In this document: positions 23,401 to 38,400 of the stretch, piece by piece | How positions within the stretch are numbered: the stretch's first letter is position 1 | Layout: the number at the start of each line of letters is the position of its first letter | From: Agelaius tricolor | Lineage: Eukaryota > Chordata > Aves > Passeriformes > Icteridae | Direction of reading: 5' to 3' | Length of the DNA: 64,000 nucleotides | Assembly (NCBI GenBank): GCA_023055355.1 | Contig: JALJCS010000051.1 | Location: forward strand, 2,108,001 to 2,172,000 | Translations under genes and position numbers: made by a program | Notes under the pieces: generated by a model | What the model was told of the DNA's origin: nothing | The model's database searches: none | The model's input: only the letters and a program-made list of their open reading frames with translations

Positions 23401-26400
23401 AACAGTCAATGCTCCAAGTGACCCCAGCACGGGCTTCTCAGTTCATGGTTCATCTCTCTCCAGCAGGGCTCTGGCTGCAGGCACCACAGTCCAGTCCAGG
23501 ATCCCTCAGGCTCCCGTTTCTGTGCTCAGCCCCAGTACAAGGGGGTGGCTGCTGGAGAGCTGGCATGGCTTTCCAGGAGACACCTTCCCTGCATGGCTTG
23601 CCCAGACCCAGCTGCCTGCTCCCCTCTCCCTGTGCCTTAAAGCCAGGATGGATCTTCTCAATTCAGAGAAGATTTTGATTCCTTCAGCAGCTTTGCTGAT
23701 GCAGCTCAGGCCAGCCCACTGCTGATGCTACAGAATAAACTTCTTGACTCAAGGAGCTCCCAACAGAAAGGCACCACCACATCCCTCCTCTTCAGACCCC
23801 ACTGGAGGAGGCCAGGGCTGCTCACCTGGCCACCTGGGAGGGGCTGCTGCTCCTTATCACAGACCAGGAATGGCTGCTCCAAGTGCAGCATGAGGTCCAG
23901 TGGCAGCAGGCAGGTGTTTTTTAAAGACAAAGGCTGGTACTGCAGTGTCAGGACATCGCTGGGTTTCTATGGAAACAGGAGACAAGGAAAAACAGCCTCA
24001 ACTAGAAACAGACCTCCTTCTGCTTCTGCTGCAGCTCACATTTTTCAGCCTCACCAGTGCATACATTTCTATTTACTCTTTCTATTGGTTTCTACCCTTC
24101 CAGGAGGTATTTCTTGACAGCAGATGCTTTTCATGTTTAGAAACCACAGCATCCTCTGGAGGACAGGGAAAACTCCCAAGTACAGATGAGGGAATAGGCC
24201 CCTGAGAGGAGGTGGCTGCTTGACCCAAGATCTAAAGCAGAAAGTGAATCCAGGCCATTTGTCTCCACTTTTGTCTCTCTATTGGGCAGAACAGCACTAG
24301 AGGATCTTCACTCACATACAGTCATTTCTCACAACCTTCCTGGCTCTAGCAGCCTCAAAAAGCACTTTGTCTGCACCACGGGTCCTGCAGCCCCTGCTAC
24401 AGGGACAAGGTGTCTGTGGTCTCAAAGCTCTGATCAGCCTGGGCTCTTCCTTCCTGTCTGAGCATTGTGCTGGGCTTCCTGCATGGTTTAGAGAAACCAG
24501 AGACTTTGGGAAACGACTTCTGCATGTACTGATACCAAACAGGTGCTGTGCCATAGTATGCAATAAATCAGTTTGGGTGTGTGGCATCGAGCAGAACCCA
24601 GGCAGAATCAGGGAGAGCTGAAAAGCTTCTCAATTACATCTGAACTGCCTGTTCCAGAAATTCTGTACTTCACTGGAAGCCTGGGAACCAGAGGAGAGGC
24701 CTGAAACTACAGAAACCAAATCATTAACCATCTTCTCTTTTTCAGACAACTTGCAGGAGGCAGAAAGATGATGCTGGAGTTGGGATCCAGAGACTAAAGG
24801 GCACCTGCTCTGCCTCAGTGTTATCATCACTGCAGTTGCAGGATGCCTGGGGGTCCTTTGAAGCAGAGGAGGCTTAGGGAAATGCACAGAGCTGATCCAT
24901 ATAGCTGTACCATCAAGCATCCATGCCAACAGCACAGAAGGCAAAGAGACACAGGAGATGTTGGGTTTTTCCTTGTCAGCCTGAGGAATTCACAGGAATC
25001 TCCAGTTTTCCCAGCTTCCCTGCAGCATCAGTGTAGAGACATCACCGTGCCTTGGAGGGTCCTCAAAAGCCTCCCTTTACAGTGAGCACAGAAACTGGCA
25101 TTTCTCTGGGGTGGCCACCATCTCCTTGGCACTGCAGCTGGAACTGCACTTTTACTTTGGGGAAGTCAAATACCAGTCTCATCTCTAAAAGCATCTTCAC
25201 TCACTTTACAAAGTGCCTCAGGAAGGGTAAAGAGGGGCTTTAACACAAGCACTCAGCCCCCCCCTCAGCCATGCTGTTAAAATGCCAGCATGCAATCCAG
25301 ACTTACCTTCTCCACATAGAAAGAGAATTGTCTGGCTGATACTTCTATAGAGGGGTGAATGAACTGACAGGTAATGATTGTTTCTATTATCCTCTCCATC
25401 TTGGGGGATGTCCCAATGATGGCTTCACAGAACACATAATCCTGCACCTCCTGCAAGCAAGAGTCACTTGTCACCAGTGCGTAGTGGCAGGGCACCCTGC
25501 AAATGCCCTGCATTGGCTCTGCACCCACCACGGGCCCTATTCCTGCCACAGTTACAGTCCCTGCCCCCTTTTCTTCCTGTGCTCAATTGTCTGTAACACT
25601 GCACCCCAAAAGCACAAAAGGCACTTGTGAGAAACCCCCTCCCTTGACATGGCTTTTGTTTTACTCCGTGCTCACCCCAGATAAACCACTCGGCACTTGT
25701 TTAGTTCACTTTCTTTCTGGACTCCTAGTCTAAGTGTAACTTATTTCTCTGCCCTTCTTTGCTGACTCAGCATGCAACACTGCTTGCCCCAAAAGAGCAA
25801 TATTTCCATCCACCCCTGCTTTGGGATCAGCACTGGGTTTTGCTAGCTGTGGAATCACAATAAAGTCTCAGCTGCTCTGATGGTGGCCAGCAAGGAAAGC
25901 AACTGGTGCTGCCACAGAAACGAGTAGCCTTAAATCAGTTTTGTGAAGGCCCCTGCTCATTTCCCCAGGCAAATGTCAAGGGCCTGTGGAACAAGCCCAG
26001 AGGAGGGGATCTCACCTGTGGGATGCGGGAGAAGCCTCGCAGCACCATGTCCTCAGACTGGCCTGGCTGCAGGTCCATTGACAGTGGCTCCAGCCCAAAG
26101 ACGGGGCTGGCACGTTTGGGGCGCTGGGAATCATCCTTGGCCCTGGGGCTACTGAGGGTTGAGACACTCTGGCCCCCCTCCTCAGGTGGGCTGTAGCATT
26201 CCGCACTCCAGAAGAGCTGATGGTAACGGCGGCCCTTGTTTGTTACTTTGAACTGATGGATACAGGGCACGAGGCTGGAATAGAAGGCAGGATGGAAAAG
26301 AGTATGAGAGTAGCTATTTCCCTGGTCATCAGATTGCTCCCAGTGAGCAACCTGAGGTGTTAATTGCTTAGAGACTGTCTTCATTTCCAGCTCTTAATGT

Positions 26401-29400
26401 GGACCAGAAGTGGTGTCTGATAAGGTGCCCTTTTGATGTCATTATTGCAAAGAGAAATATGTTTCTAATGGTAATGTAACATTTTCCAGGTGAGGCTAAC
26501 AGGACGTGGTGTTTTCCCCCAAAAGGTTTGTTCTGGGGTGATTCATACTGTTGCTGTATTTTGTATTCATCTGTGCCCAAAGCTGAAACTGAATCTTTGA
26601 GATGCTGCCCTTGGGGACCTTGTGTGTGGGGGTAGGATTGCAGGCATTCCTAAAAGCCGGCTCAGAGGCAGTTTCTGGATGATCCCAGCAAGCTGGTAAA
26701 AATCATCTGCCTGCTCCACGAGAGGAAACCAGGGGAGCAGAGCCTCTCTCGTTCGTATCAGCCTTGGCTCTGCACTGGTAGCCATTTGTAGAAATTTCAT
26801 TTTGCAATTAGAAACTGTTTGGAAGTGAACTTTGCAAACTCTGCTGGCAACTCTGCCTCTGGAACTGCTCTGTGGGCTCCTGCCTTCCTGGTGGGGGTTG
26901 TCACCCTCCTGTCTCTTTGTTCCCAGGGCCCCTGCTTGCCTGGCAGGTGCCATTGGGAAAGGGCAAGGGCAAGAGAAAGGATCTTCCCTTGGTGCCTCAG
27001 CCACATGGAGGGACTGCCTCATCTGGGCACCATTTCAGGAACCTTTAGTTCTGGGGCAGCCTGTGAGATCATTACTCCATCAAGTGAGGACATCAATGTA
27101 TTAGAATTAGAGACAGTTTGTGGCAATTTAGCAACTGGTTTCCCTTTCAGTGGCTTTTGAAGGTGTCTAACAACTCTCAAGTGCCCATCACATGTTTGTA
27201 AAGGAATCTCTGCCTTTAGGGAAGGAGTCAGGGCTTTGAACACTGAAGAAGATCTTGTCTGAAGGACTACAGAAAAACTGCTCCTTGTTGAGACAGGAGG
27301 AGAGGTGGGAGTGGAGAGATCTCCTACCTGAATTGGTATCCCAAGTTGAGCTCTGGGGCAAATGGTTTGTCTGTGACAATTGTGGTGCCAATGCCAAAAG
27401 CCTGGAGAAAGACACTGCTCCAAAGGCTGTTCCCAATGAACAGCTGGACAGTGTCATCAAAACCCACAGTGTCATCCAGGGTTGCTGTGACAGTCACAGG
27501 AACCTCACCCCTAGCAGGGATCGCTCCTTCACTGGGTTCAATAACAAAGCAGTTGGATTTGGAAGCCTGTAAGACAAGCATAATATGCATTTAGGATGGA
27601 AACCACACACCCTGGTGTCTTGTGGGATATAAGGAAAGGAAAGACTAAAGAGGGGAGGATAAAAATCCTGAAGGCCTAATCTCCCTAAAGTTAAGCTACA
27701 GTACTGGGCAACAGCAGAGCTCATACAACCTGTATTTTCCCCTCCTTTAAGGGACTCACCCAATTAACCCCGTTTTGCCCAACCCAAGGGATGCTTATCC
27801 TCAGGAGAGTGTTCCTTCCCCAGTCTTTCTCTGCACTGTGGGCCAAGGAAAGCTGCTTTCTCTCTCCTGGCCTCTCACGAAGGCTCAAGGCCAGAGGAAG
27901 GCAGGACTGCTCAAATCCCACTGCAGAAACCACATGGCTGGAGGACACTGCTGAGAGCCTGAAGAATGTCTCTGCAAAACCAGGTAAGCAAAACCCCAAT
28001 ACCAAACTAATCTTTCCCAAGGGGCCATCAGTGCTTCTCAACATCCCCTAAAGGACTGAAGCCCTCACTCCCCACCAATCATCAGCTGTAGAGAGGTGCC
28101 CCAGTGCCCTCTGCCTAAAGAAAAGTCACCTCCAAATGCTTATAGCAGAGCAGGAAAGCAGGAAGCAGAAAGAAAACTGGACAACATGTGCTCTGTGGGC
28201 ATGGCCCACTCTTCCCAAGAACTCTTGTCATCTGCTTTCTCATGGACTTCACAGACTGGCCAAGAGAGCTGGAGGCTGCCCAAAGGAGGGAGGAAAGGCC
28301 TTGCACCAGCACAGCTGTGCAGACACTGCTCTGCAGGTCTGGCCCTGGCAGGAGCACATGAAACCCAACCTTTACACACCATGAGCACCCAGCCAAGGGG
28401 CATTGCTCCCTGCAGAGGCTGAAAGCAGAACTCCATTGTGGAGTCAGGGAAAGCTGCCCTGGAAAAAACCCCTCGCTTTAGAATAACATTTATCTCCCAA
28501 AGAGCTGGAAAAGCAGCAAGAGGAAAAGTCACACCCCTCCTCCTTGGCCCAGGAGGCTGTGGCTGGACTCTCCCACATGGCCTGATGCTTTATCCACAGA
28601 CACAGCCAAGTCCATGGTATCAGGTTTTAACCAGCTCCACAAGTTCAACACAGCCAGCGTGAAGTAGAAGAAACCTCAAGCCCCTCACAGATCTCCCCCT
28701 CCAGCAGACATCCCAGCCAGCCCCAGGCCCAGCCTACAAGCCCTTCCTGGCTGCACCAGCCCTGCTCCCCCTGCCAGGGGAGCAGCCCCAGCTCCTTCTG
28801 CCCTATGCAGCCCCCACATATTAAACAGCCTTTCTCTGCAGCTGCTCCCCAAAGATGCTCTTCAATAGCACAGAGATCACAGGCTGGGGGGTGCACAACC
28901 CCCACCCTTGTCTTTGTGTGCACTGCCCAGCTGGCTTGACCCCCAGGAGGTGTGAAAATTGCCTCCCCACCAGCAGTCTGAGGACACACCTCACACCCTG
29001 CTCTCTACTATTAACAGCAGTTTGGCACAAAGCAAATGTAGATGGGACAGGGAAACCACAGTGAAATCCATGCTCTGGGGAGCAAAGGACCACAGGTTTC
29101 TCTTGATCTCGGAGCTCCAAAATGGGACACACACAGCTAAAGACAAAAGATAAAATTAAGGGAGAACTTGTCAACGCAACCCAGATTAATTGCTGCTCCA
29201 ACATCTCTGCACCTGACCTCACTGAGGGGTGCCCCAGCTAAAACCACTCCAGAGCCAGGTTCCTCTTGCCTCGCTCAGAGGGAATATTGGAGTATCTTGC
29301 CTCCTCTCACACAGGGCAAGATGGAAATCTTGCTTTTAAAAGCCAAGTCATGGCTGCTACTGACCAGTCCATTTCCCTGGAAAACAGCCCCACAGATACT

Positions 29401-32400
29401 TACCATTTCCATGCTGAAGTCTACAGGGACAAGACCTTTGTTGAAGAGGGTAAAGCTTTGTGAAGCAGGCTGTAGAGCTGGGATGCTGCCAAACTCTAAC
29501 ACACTTGGACTTGGGTAGATTGCTGCCAGCCGTCCAGAGCTCCGTAATTCTACTCCCTGTTCCAGGAAGCAGGCAAGAAAGATTAAAAACCACTCAAAAC
29601 AAACCACAACAGGGAAACCTAAAAAAGCTTCAACAGCTCAACCCTGCTCAAGTTATTGCTTTAGGGACAGCTACCACACTCCAGCTGAAATGCTGGGCTT
29701 TTGGGAAAAAAGGAAAAGAAAATTACATGTTCACCTCCAAATTTAAAAGGATTAAGGTAAGAGAACCTTTCCAACTACAAATTATTGGCCCAAAGGTAAA
29801 AGCTTTGCAAGAAATCTCTAGTTAAGACCAGGCTGACAGTTAAACAACTGGTTATTCTGGCAGGGAGAAACCCTCCTTTTTAAGGGAAGCAGCCTGATAG
29901 TTGAAAGCAACTGTTTTGTCAAACTTCAAGCTCCCTGGCACAGCCTGCATTGCCTGTCCTTGCTGTTCACTGATTTACAGGCAGTGCCACAATGGCCCAG
30001 GTTCAGATGTTTGGTGCCATCCAGGGAATTTGGCATCATCATTTCATTATGTTTTAATCTAAGTTTAAATCCTTGCAACCACCCTTCAAATGCCAGCTTT
30101 CCTTTCTTTTCCACAAAGCTCAAGGTTCCCAGAAGTCTTCTGACATCTTCTTTTGTGCTCAGAGGGATGACATTTGAAAACAGATGTTTCCAAAGTTAAC
30201 AGCATTTTAAAGCTTAATTAACTAAAACTCCCCTCAATTCCAGCTTAGATGAACTACCTTCTCTGTCAGACACTGAGATCACCACCTATGAGGCATGGGC
30301 TGCTTGTGCCACCCATCCCTGCTGTCCTTCTCCCCAGCAGCCTGGGCCTGTTTTCCCTGGAAGAATCCCTGTCCCTGTGCACCCTGCCAGGAGCAGTTGC
30401 ACACAGGCTCACATCTCCCCTTGCACTCACCCGTGGGTTTCTCTCATCCCCGAACACGCCGACGAGAGCCTTGGTGCGATGCTCGCCCAGTGTCTGCACT
30501 TCGATGATAACTGGGATCTCTGCAGTGCCGTAAGGCTGCACAATCCCACAGGGCTTGGGGCTGGAGTAGAGCACGGGAGAGTCGTCCTTGCGTTGCTGGA
30601 AGGGACAGAATGAAATGCAACTTCAGAGGCACCTCTGAAGAAACTTTAGACTCCTTAACATCCACCGCAACAGCAACTTACACACACGTTTCAAACTCCC
30701 CAGGACAAAGGTAAAGGCACAAACAAGCTGCAAGAATTGTAGGCTTAGCACTCCCAGGGGATCCTGCAAGGAGGCTGCCAGCACAGGCACTGGTGTCTGT
30801 GGATGCAGCAGCTTTTCACAACCCTCTAAGACCTCCCACAAGAAAACACCCTGAAGACTAGACTAGAACATCAACTGTTTCCTCAGGAGGTTAAACTGCA
30901 TCCTAAGGTTTACATTCAGGTAGGATCCTTTTCTCAGCAGATCTTTAAGACTGAATAGAAACCAGCAAGGTCTTATCCAAAGCCTTTTTTCCACTAATAG
31001 TCTCCCCAATAATATTGGACAGGAGGAGGTGGACGTGATGCCAAACCTGGGGAATAAGCCCATAGCAGCCAGGAAGGTTGCTGAGGTTCCTGATGACGAG
31101 CTTCCTCTCGTACGGCACTTTCAGGTGGCACTCGTGGTACAGAAGGATTTGGGGGTACACATGCAGCTTTGGAACAAGACATCTGGGCAAAGAGATGACC
31201 CCAAGGGAATCAGAGATACTGAGAGAATGGAGAACATTTACCCCCAAAGATTGTGAAATGGAGCAGAACACGTTGGTCACTGTCAAATGGGCATTGAACA
31301 GCCCTAACCAATGCAGGGTGGTCACAACCAGCACAACTCCATCTCTTGCAGGAAGAAGGAGAGGAGGCCCTTGGGAAATTTGTTCCACCTCAAGCACCAA
31401 AACCCAGGCCAATCAATGATACCATTCCTGGTCCCTTTAGAAAAGGGCCAGGACTGTGCTGGGCTGTGAGCAGGGGTGCTTTTCACCACAGGCTGCTGTC
31501 CAAGCACTGCTGTTCTCATGTCCAGCTGGCACAACATGAGGCCATTAAGCAGCTCTTCTCCTTGGCAGCTGCAGCCAGCAAAGCCTGTGCAAGGCGGTGC
31601 CTGGGGGAGGCCAGGAAGGGCTGGTACCTGGCTGTGATGACCACTGATGCCACTCCCTCACCAAAACCCTCCAGGTCCACCAGCAATCTCCTGTAGAATT
31701 CCATCACGGTGTTGGAACACAGGGTCACCTGGTAGAAAAAAGAACAGTCAATTCTTCCTTACAAAAGCTCATTACCCACATGTGACATCCTCCAGTTCTT
31801 GAGGAAGGATTTGGCTTTAATTCTTCTGCTGGTCCATGTGTAGAGCACAGTCTCAGAGTAACAAAAGCCTTCTGGCAATAGCAGATTTGTTAAACACACC
31901 TTGCTATCACAGCATCGGTCAGCTTCATTAAAACATTAGACTAAAGCTCTACACACCACTGTATTCAAATTAAGGGGCCAATTTCTCATCTGACTACAAT
32001 GACATAAATGCAGTGGAAATCTGACTTGAACACAATGAGTTCAGCTTTACAGCAGAAGGCTGAGGGCAAAGTGTGGCCCAGCAGGTGCTGGGCAGTTCAT
32101 GGCTGCCATGGTACCCAGAGCCCGGGCTGGCTCTTAGAACTCCAGCACCACGCCAGGAGTGGGGAACTGCCCCAGGGTGGGCATTTACCAGAGGCAGAGC
32201 CCTCAGAGCCACTTGCTGTACAGCGCAAGAGACAAGCCACCACAGGGACCAGGCAGAGGAGAAAGGAGGAGGCTCTCTGTCTTGAAGTTCCACAAGGAAG
32301 GGTTTATTCCAAATAAAGGAATCAGAGGCACAAGAGCCCTGGACACTCCTGTGCAAGGGCTTTTGTAAAAATACAAATCAGAGGGTGGATACAAACAGCA

Positions 32401-35400
32401 AATCAATAGGGAATCCTCAGGGGAGGAGTGAGGGGATTACATCAAGTGTCTGGGACCACTGGGGGTAGGAGGGTAAAGAGGATGGGTCACATGGCCAATG
32501 GGGTCTCCAAGAATAGGGGAATTCCAAAGGGGTATTGCAATCAGGGATTGGCCCGAGGTTAAAGTGGCAAAGAAGGTTTGGGAACAAAAGGGGCTGGGTT
32601 GCCTAGACAGGCAGGGAAAAGAGCTGGAACAAGGGGCAGGGAACGGCATGAGGGACAGCATTGAGGGAGGGTAAAACACAGGCGTGAGCCAACTCAGGGA
32701 GAACATGGGTGTACAACAGAACAAGGAATCGATAAAATCAATTTGAACCGCAACACATGGCTGCAGAGGTTTTTGTCTCCACTGGAGATCCCTGCAGTGA
32801 ACACAAATTTTTCTGCTCCTCAGGAGAGGGAAAATGAGACCAAGAAGAAAAGCTAACTGCTTTATACAATGACATCTCTCTAACAACCACCTTCTGCCTT
32901 CATCCTTGCTCTGCCCACTTGCAATCAAAGAAATCGCTCTCAAAAGCAAAAGAATGGCTTCAGGACTTGACCATATGGTATTGATCTCAGTGTAGGATTT
33001 TGGAAACAAACCAGTGCTCCTTGAGGAACATCCCGGCTAAGCCAGCTAGCAGAGGCCTCCCAGCAGTGCAGATCTCTCACTCCCACGATGCTCAAAGCTG
33101 GCACCAGAGCTAAAGCCCTCCCACACTCCAGTGAAGCTTCAGCCCTGGTGCTGAAGCATCTACGGCTGGATTCTTCCCATACCTCAATGTCCTGGTGTCC
33201 CTGGGGGAGGATGGTGCCTTGGCTGGGATTCATTGTGAACTCCCTTGGCTCCACATAGAAATGAATTCCCTTCCTCCAGGATGGGTCACCTTCTTTGCGT
33301 ATTTGATCAAGGCTGTCAACAGCCGGCTGCGTGCCATCGTCCGACATGCGGAGCTTGAATGTCACGGGCACCATGGAGCAGTTGGTGAGGCGACATCTCT
33401 GGGTATAGGGAAAGCCTAGGAAAGGACACAAATATCCATTTAAGCACCCATTATGGCATGATCCTGGTGGGAATGTCCTGCCAGGATGAAAGTGAGATTG
33501 GAGTTTAGCTCTTTATTTTGTGAACTACAGCTCACCGAGAAGCTGCATGAGGAATTAATCATCACTGAGTTCCCTTTGACACTGATTCCAGACTGCAGCC
33601 TTGAAAATGCCCACTCCTAGCCCTGCTGAACACTGCAAGCTTCTCTCTTTGGGATGGGGAGGAGCTCCCTCCCCTGCCCCAAACCAGCACCAGTTATCTC
33701 TCAGTGATGAGTGTGCACCCAGACCCAGCATTGACTCTGAGAATTCAAGCTGTCAAATTCCCTGGTAAGTCTGCCAACATTCCCACTGTTTTCACGATAC
33801 ATAAACAGTGAGTTGTCATTGAGAAGAAGCTACAGCAAAAGGAAATGAGGATGGAATCAGGAAGTAGAATGTGATGCACCTTAATGCAGTTTCTCTCTGC
33901 AGGACCCTTAAAGCATCTCTTGGTTTGGGCCAAACAGACTGAGCACATGACAGCTCAGAGTCCACTCAACTGGGGGCAAACCCCAGCCTTGGTTTGAGAT
34001 TAGCAATTAGGAACCATGTCCCACCTCACCCAACAAACAGGGACACCACAGCCATGCTGCTCACTGTGATTGTGCCTGCAAGGGGATCCCCACTTTGGCT
34101 CTGAGATTTGCTTTCCATCCTGCAAAGCCAGAGATACCGCCACACATGGTGGGGATCTGTCTTTTAAAGCAGGACAGAGACACTAGAAAATACTGCCTTT
34201 CTATTCCTTGGTTCTATTTGATCTCACAATGGCAAAATGCCCCCTGAGGCAGCAGCAGTTCACAGCCTGAAGAGGCTGCTGGGGCAGACCAGGAGTGAGG
34301 GATGCTTTTCTGTTGGAAGGCACAGATCCCTGACGCTGTGTCCCAGCCCAGGCAACACTCACCAAAGGAGATGTCCCCGAAGTCGAGCTCAGGGAGGTCG
34401 AAGTGTAAATTCGGTCCAGTGACGCTGCCCCTGGAGGCCGAGGACAGAGCAGGAAAGGGCTCGGTTAAAGGCATTGCAAAGGTCCGGCTGTCGTGGCTCG
34501 GGGCACAAAACCTGGGCTCAGGGCACCCTGGGTTTCCAACCAACACAGCACCGTGTGCTCAGCACAGGGCCCTGTGCACAGGAGGCAGCTCAAGCCAAGT
34601 GGCCAGCAGCCAACAGCCACTGATGGGCAGGCAGGAGAAGCCCCTGGGATGCTGGGGGTCCCATGAAGGACCCTGAACACACACCCAGACAGGGCTCCGT
34701 GCCTCAGTTTCCCCAGCTGCAATGGGATGGACATCAAGGTGTCCCCACAAACTTCTGTAACCAGCCTTTCCAGCCACAGGTTCCCTGCTTTGCTCCTTCT
34801 TAGCTGGAACTGCTGTTCCCGTGGAGGAGCTTTCTCAGGAGAGTTTGACCCACACAGTCATTACAGACACAGTTCTGAGACATGAATCCAGGGGAGCCCC
34901 AAACATCCTCTGAAAAGAGCAGCAACAGTTCTACCCAGGGGACAGGTGAATCCTAGAGGAAAGGACTGGTGAAATGTTCCCTCTTGATTTCCAAACTAAA
35001 AAAGCAGCACTTTTCGTCCAAAAACAAAGCCAGCATCATTGTTTCTCCACTATGGGCAGACCTACTCACCACTTTTCTCTTGCCAAATAATAACTTCCTT
35101 GTTCCTTTTTATCCATCTCCCTTATCTTATTGGTACAATCAAGTGCAGATTGCTTTCATTTCTTTACTGCCTTGAGCCAGTGCCCCCCAACAGCAGGAGC
35201 CCAGCTCCAAAGCTGCAGAGCAGCCAGCATCAGCTCTCCTGCTTCCACTCCATTATCCCAGGAGCACATGGCTCAGGCTGGCAGGGACAAGGCCTCACGC
35301 TGCTGTGGTGCTGAGGACTGAGCTCTGCCTCCCCTGTGATCAGCCCTTCTCTCTTTGGCTGGGCCAGGATTGTCTCCTGCCATGGCACCAGCCCATGGGA

Positions 35401-38400
35401 TGGTACCCCAGTCCTTGGCACAGTTCCTGCTGCACAGTTCCTGACTCCCACATCAGCCCTTTGCTGGCTGTGCAAAGGAGGCACCAGAGCACTCTGTGCA
35501 CAGGAGCTGGGAGCACAGCTTGTCCCCCACAGCATGGCCATGAGAGGGGAGCTGAGGCTGCTGCTGCCCATTTGAGATGGATTATTAATGGAAGTTTTTA
35601 AAAACACTGCTGCTGCTACAGAATCCCCCAGGCTGGCCCATCTGCAAAGCCCTGGGGGCCTTGCTGGGTGTTCAGGTGGGACATCCCAGAGCAGCTGCTG
35701 CCCAGAGCTGCTCCATCCCACTGCCTGCCATGGCCCAAGGCAGAGGGAGATCCCTGCAGGGAGGAGTCATTGCAGCTCCTGGGTACCACACAGGGCAGGA
35801 GGCATCCTGACACTAAGGCAATGCCAGGATCACAGCAGAGATTAAGACCTCAGGCATCACCTTTTTTCTCTGCTCAACCCCAAAATGAGGTAGGTGGGGG
35901 ATGTCCCAGAGACAGCTACAGATGTGCCCACCAAGCTCCCAGAGTCCTTACCTGATGGTCAGGATCACAGGTGTAGGAGATCCAGCCACACTGAACTGGA
36001 ATTTTTCCTCAAAGCTCCCCAGCACGGTGGTATGGAAGGAGATCTGAACAGTCTGGGTCCCACCTGGTGCAATCATGCCCTGCTCAGGCTCAACCGTGAA
36101 GCAGAAGTCCACATTTGTGGTTGAAGGGATATAGGTGAAGGGAGCATCAAGAGCTCCTTGGTTAATCAGTTCCACCTGCAGAAGCAAGAAAGCAAAATGG
36201 AAATACAGGTGGAACCTTCCCTTCTTGTGAGTTATTGTCTAATGATGCAATGAACACCCAGCAAAGGCAGAAGATGCTTTGTGCTGCTGAATGGCAGAAG
36301 TCAAAAGATACAACAGGACAAGTTCTGCCTTTGGGTTTTCATGCAGAGCAGTGGCAACTCCACAGACCTGCAGTCACCCTGGGCTTATCCCATGGACACA
36401 GAGCAGTGCACCTCTGCTCAGCATCACCAAGCTCATGGCGAGCTGGCCCTGAGAGCCCTGAGTGGGGTGATTGCAGCTGCGGAGTGAATCACCCCAGAGC
36501 TGCTGCTGCCCCAGTGAGCACAGCTCCAACAGCACCATCTACTCATTCACCTTTCCCATACCATGGAAACAATTCATTGAGAATGAGGCATCAGCATCAA
36601 AATGTACAGACAGCACCATCCTTTGGTAAGAAAACTCAGCGTGTCTTTCCCTTCCCCAGCCGCGCTTTTGAAAGTGTCTGGCATGATGTAGTGCCTCATT
36701 TTCTACCTCTTTCAGTTGCTCCCTCATGAATTTTTTGCAAACTTGACACTATTGGGGGGGAGGCAAATAGGTAGAAAAATCCTTTGCTTTATTCCCAGGA
36801 ACACTTTTCTCCTTCCAGAGCCAGAGATGCACCAAGGCTGAAGTGTGGTGAGGGACTGGTCAGCAAGGGAAAGAACTCCCAAGCCCTTTGCAATAGCCAG
36901 CACTGAGCCAGGAGGCTGGATGCATTTCCTGTGACTTCAGCAATAAGCAGGGACACTTGACTGGAAGCTGTTTGCAGTGGGCTGAAGCTCAAAGGCAGCC
37001 AGTTTGTTGCAGCTGCTTCTGCAGAGCCCAGTCCAAAGGTGCCTTGTGTCTGGCACTGCCACAAAAGCCTCTGAACATGCAGCTTTTTGACCCAGTGTTG
37101 GTTTCATGTGGCAAGGGGTTGTTTTGCAGGAAGCCTCCCAGCTGATCCCTAAGGAAGGCTGCCCAAAAGCAGGGACTGGGGCTTCAGGAACAACAGACAC
37201 ACGTTTCTGACCCCCCAGGTTTGAGCAGTACATCAAATATTCCCTGCTCACAGCTGCCCAGGTTGGCAGCAATTCCACAGCTCCACCAGGCTTGCTGCTG
37301 CCTCAGGAGCCATCAGGATCCATCCCAAGCCCTGCTGCTCACCTCATAGACATAGGGGGTGTAGACAAAAACATTCCCAAGGTTCAGTGTAGGAGAGCTG
37401 AGTTCAACCAGGGGTCCTTGGCCTTTCCCTCTGAGGCACAGGGGCAGCCTGATCTCACGGCCTGGGGAGAGATGTCCATTGCAGTACAATCATTCCCTCT
37501 GTCACACTGGATTTTCCAGGCTGCCTCAGTGCTAGTCCCTGACTCTGAGCTGGATGTACTCATGCTTGGAGCTACCTGGTCTAGGGGGAGGTGTCCCAGC
37601 CCATGGCAGGGGCCTTGGCACTAGATGATCTTTAAGGTCCACCCCACCCTCATCCTACTGTGATTCTGTGGTTTCCTTCCCATGCACCTAGAGGAGCTTT
37701 GAAATCCATTCAGTGCAGGCACAAAAGCTCATGATGAGTTTGGCAATTACCAAACTACCCGGGCCAGGAGCACAGGCCTTTGTTGCCCAAGTGCTCCCCT
37801 TCTGACACTCAGCACTGTGTTCTGTTTCCACAGAGTGAGAGCTGCAAGGGGACAACTCCCACACAGGCAGAGAAGCAGCTGCTGGCCAAGGGTGCTCCTT
37901 CTACAAACACCCTGTGCTCAGTGGGGCTCAGCCACCTCTGCTCTGCTGCTGTCTGGGCACTGGGAGGTGATCCAGGGCCAGGGAGCACATTTCTAACTCA
38001 GCTCCTTCCACCTGATGATGGATCCATGGCAAATGGACCCATCCTGGAGGCCAGGGGCCTGCACGGGCTTAGTGCTTGTTCACTAAAGCTGTTCTGCTCT
38101 GGAGCTCTCTGGCCTTTGAGGAAATGCTGGCAAAGCCGTGGCATGAAAACCTCTCCCTGCACTGCCTGGGCTGTTCTGGGATCAGTAAGGCAGACCCAGC
38201 ATTCTGAGCCCTGGCCTTGCACAGGAGACTCCCTGGAGGCTGCAGGGCCAGGGGGGATGTGCCAGCACTGCCCTGCTGACCAGGGACTCTTCCCAGCACT
38301 TCCATGGGAGCCCAGTGGGCTCAGGCTTGCACCATGGCTTCACTGAGGGGGACAGGAGCAGGGCAAAGGAGCTGCACCTGAGACATGGCAGTAAGCCACA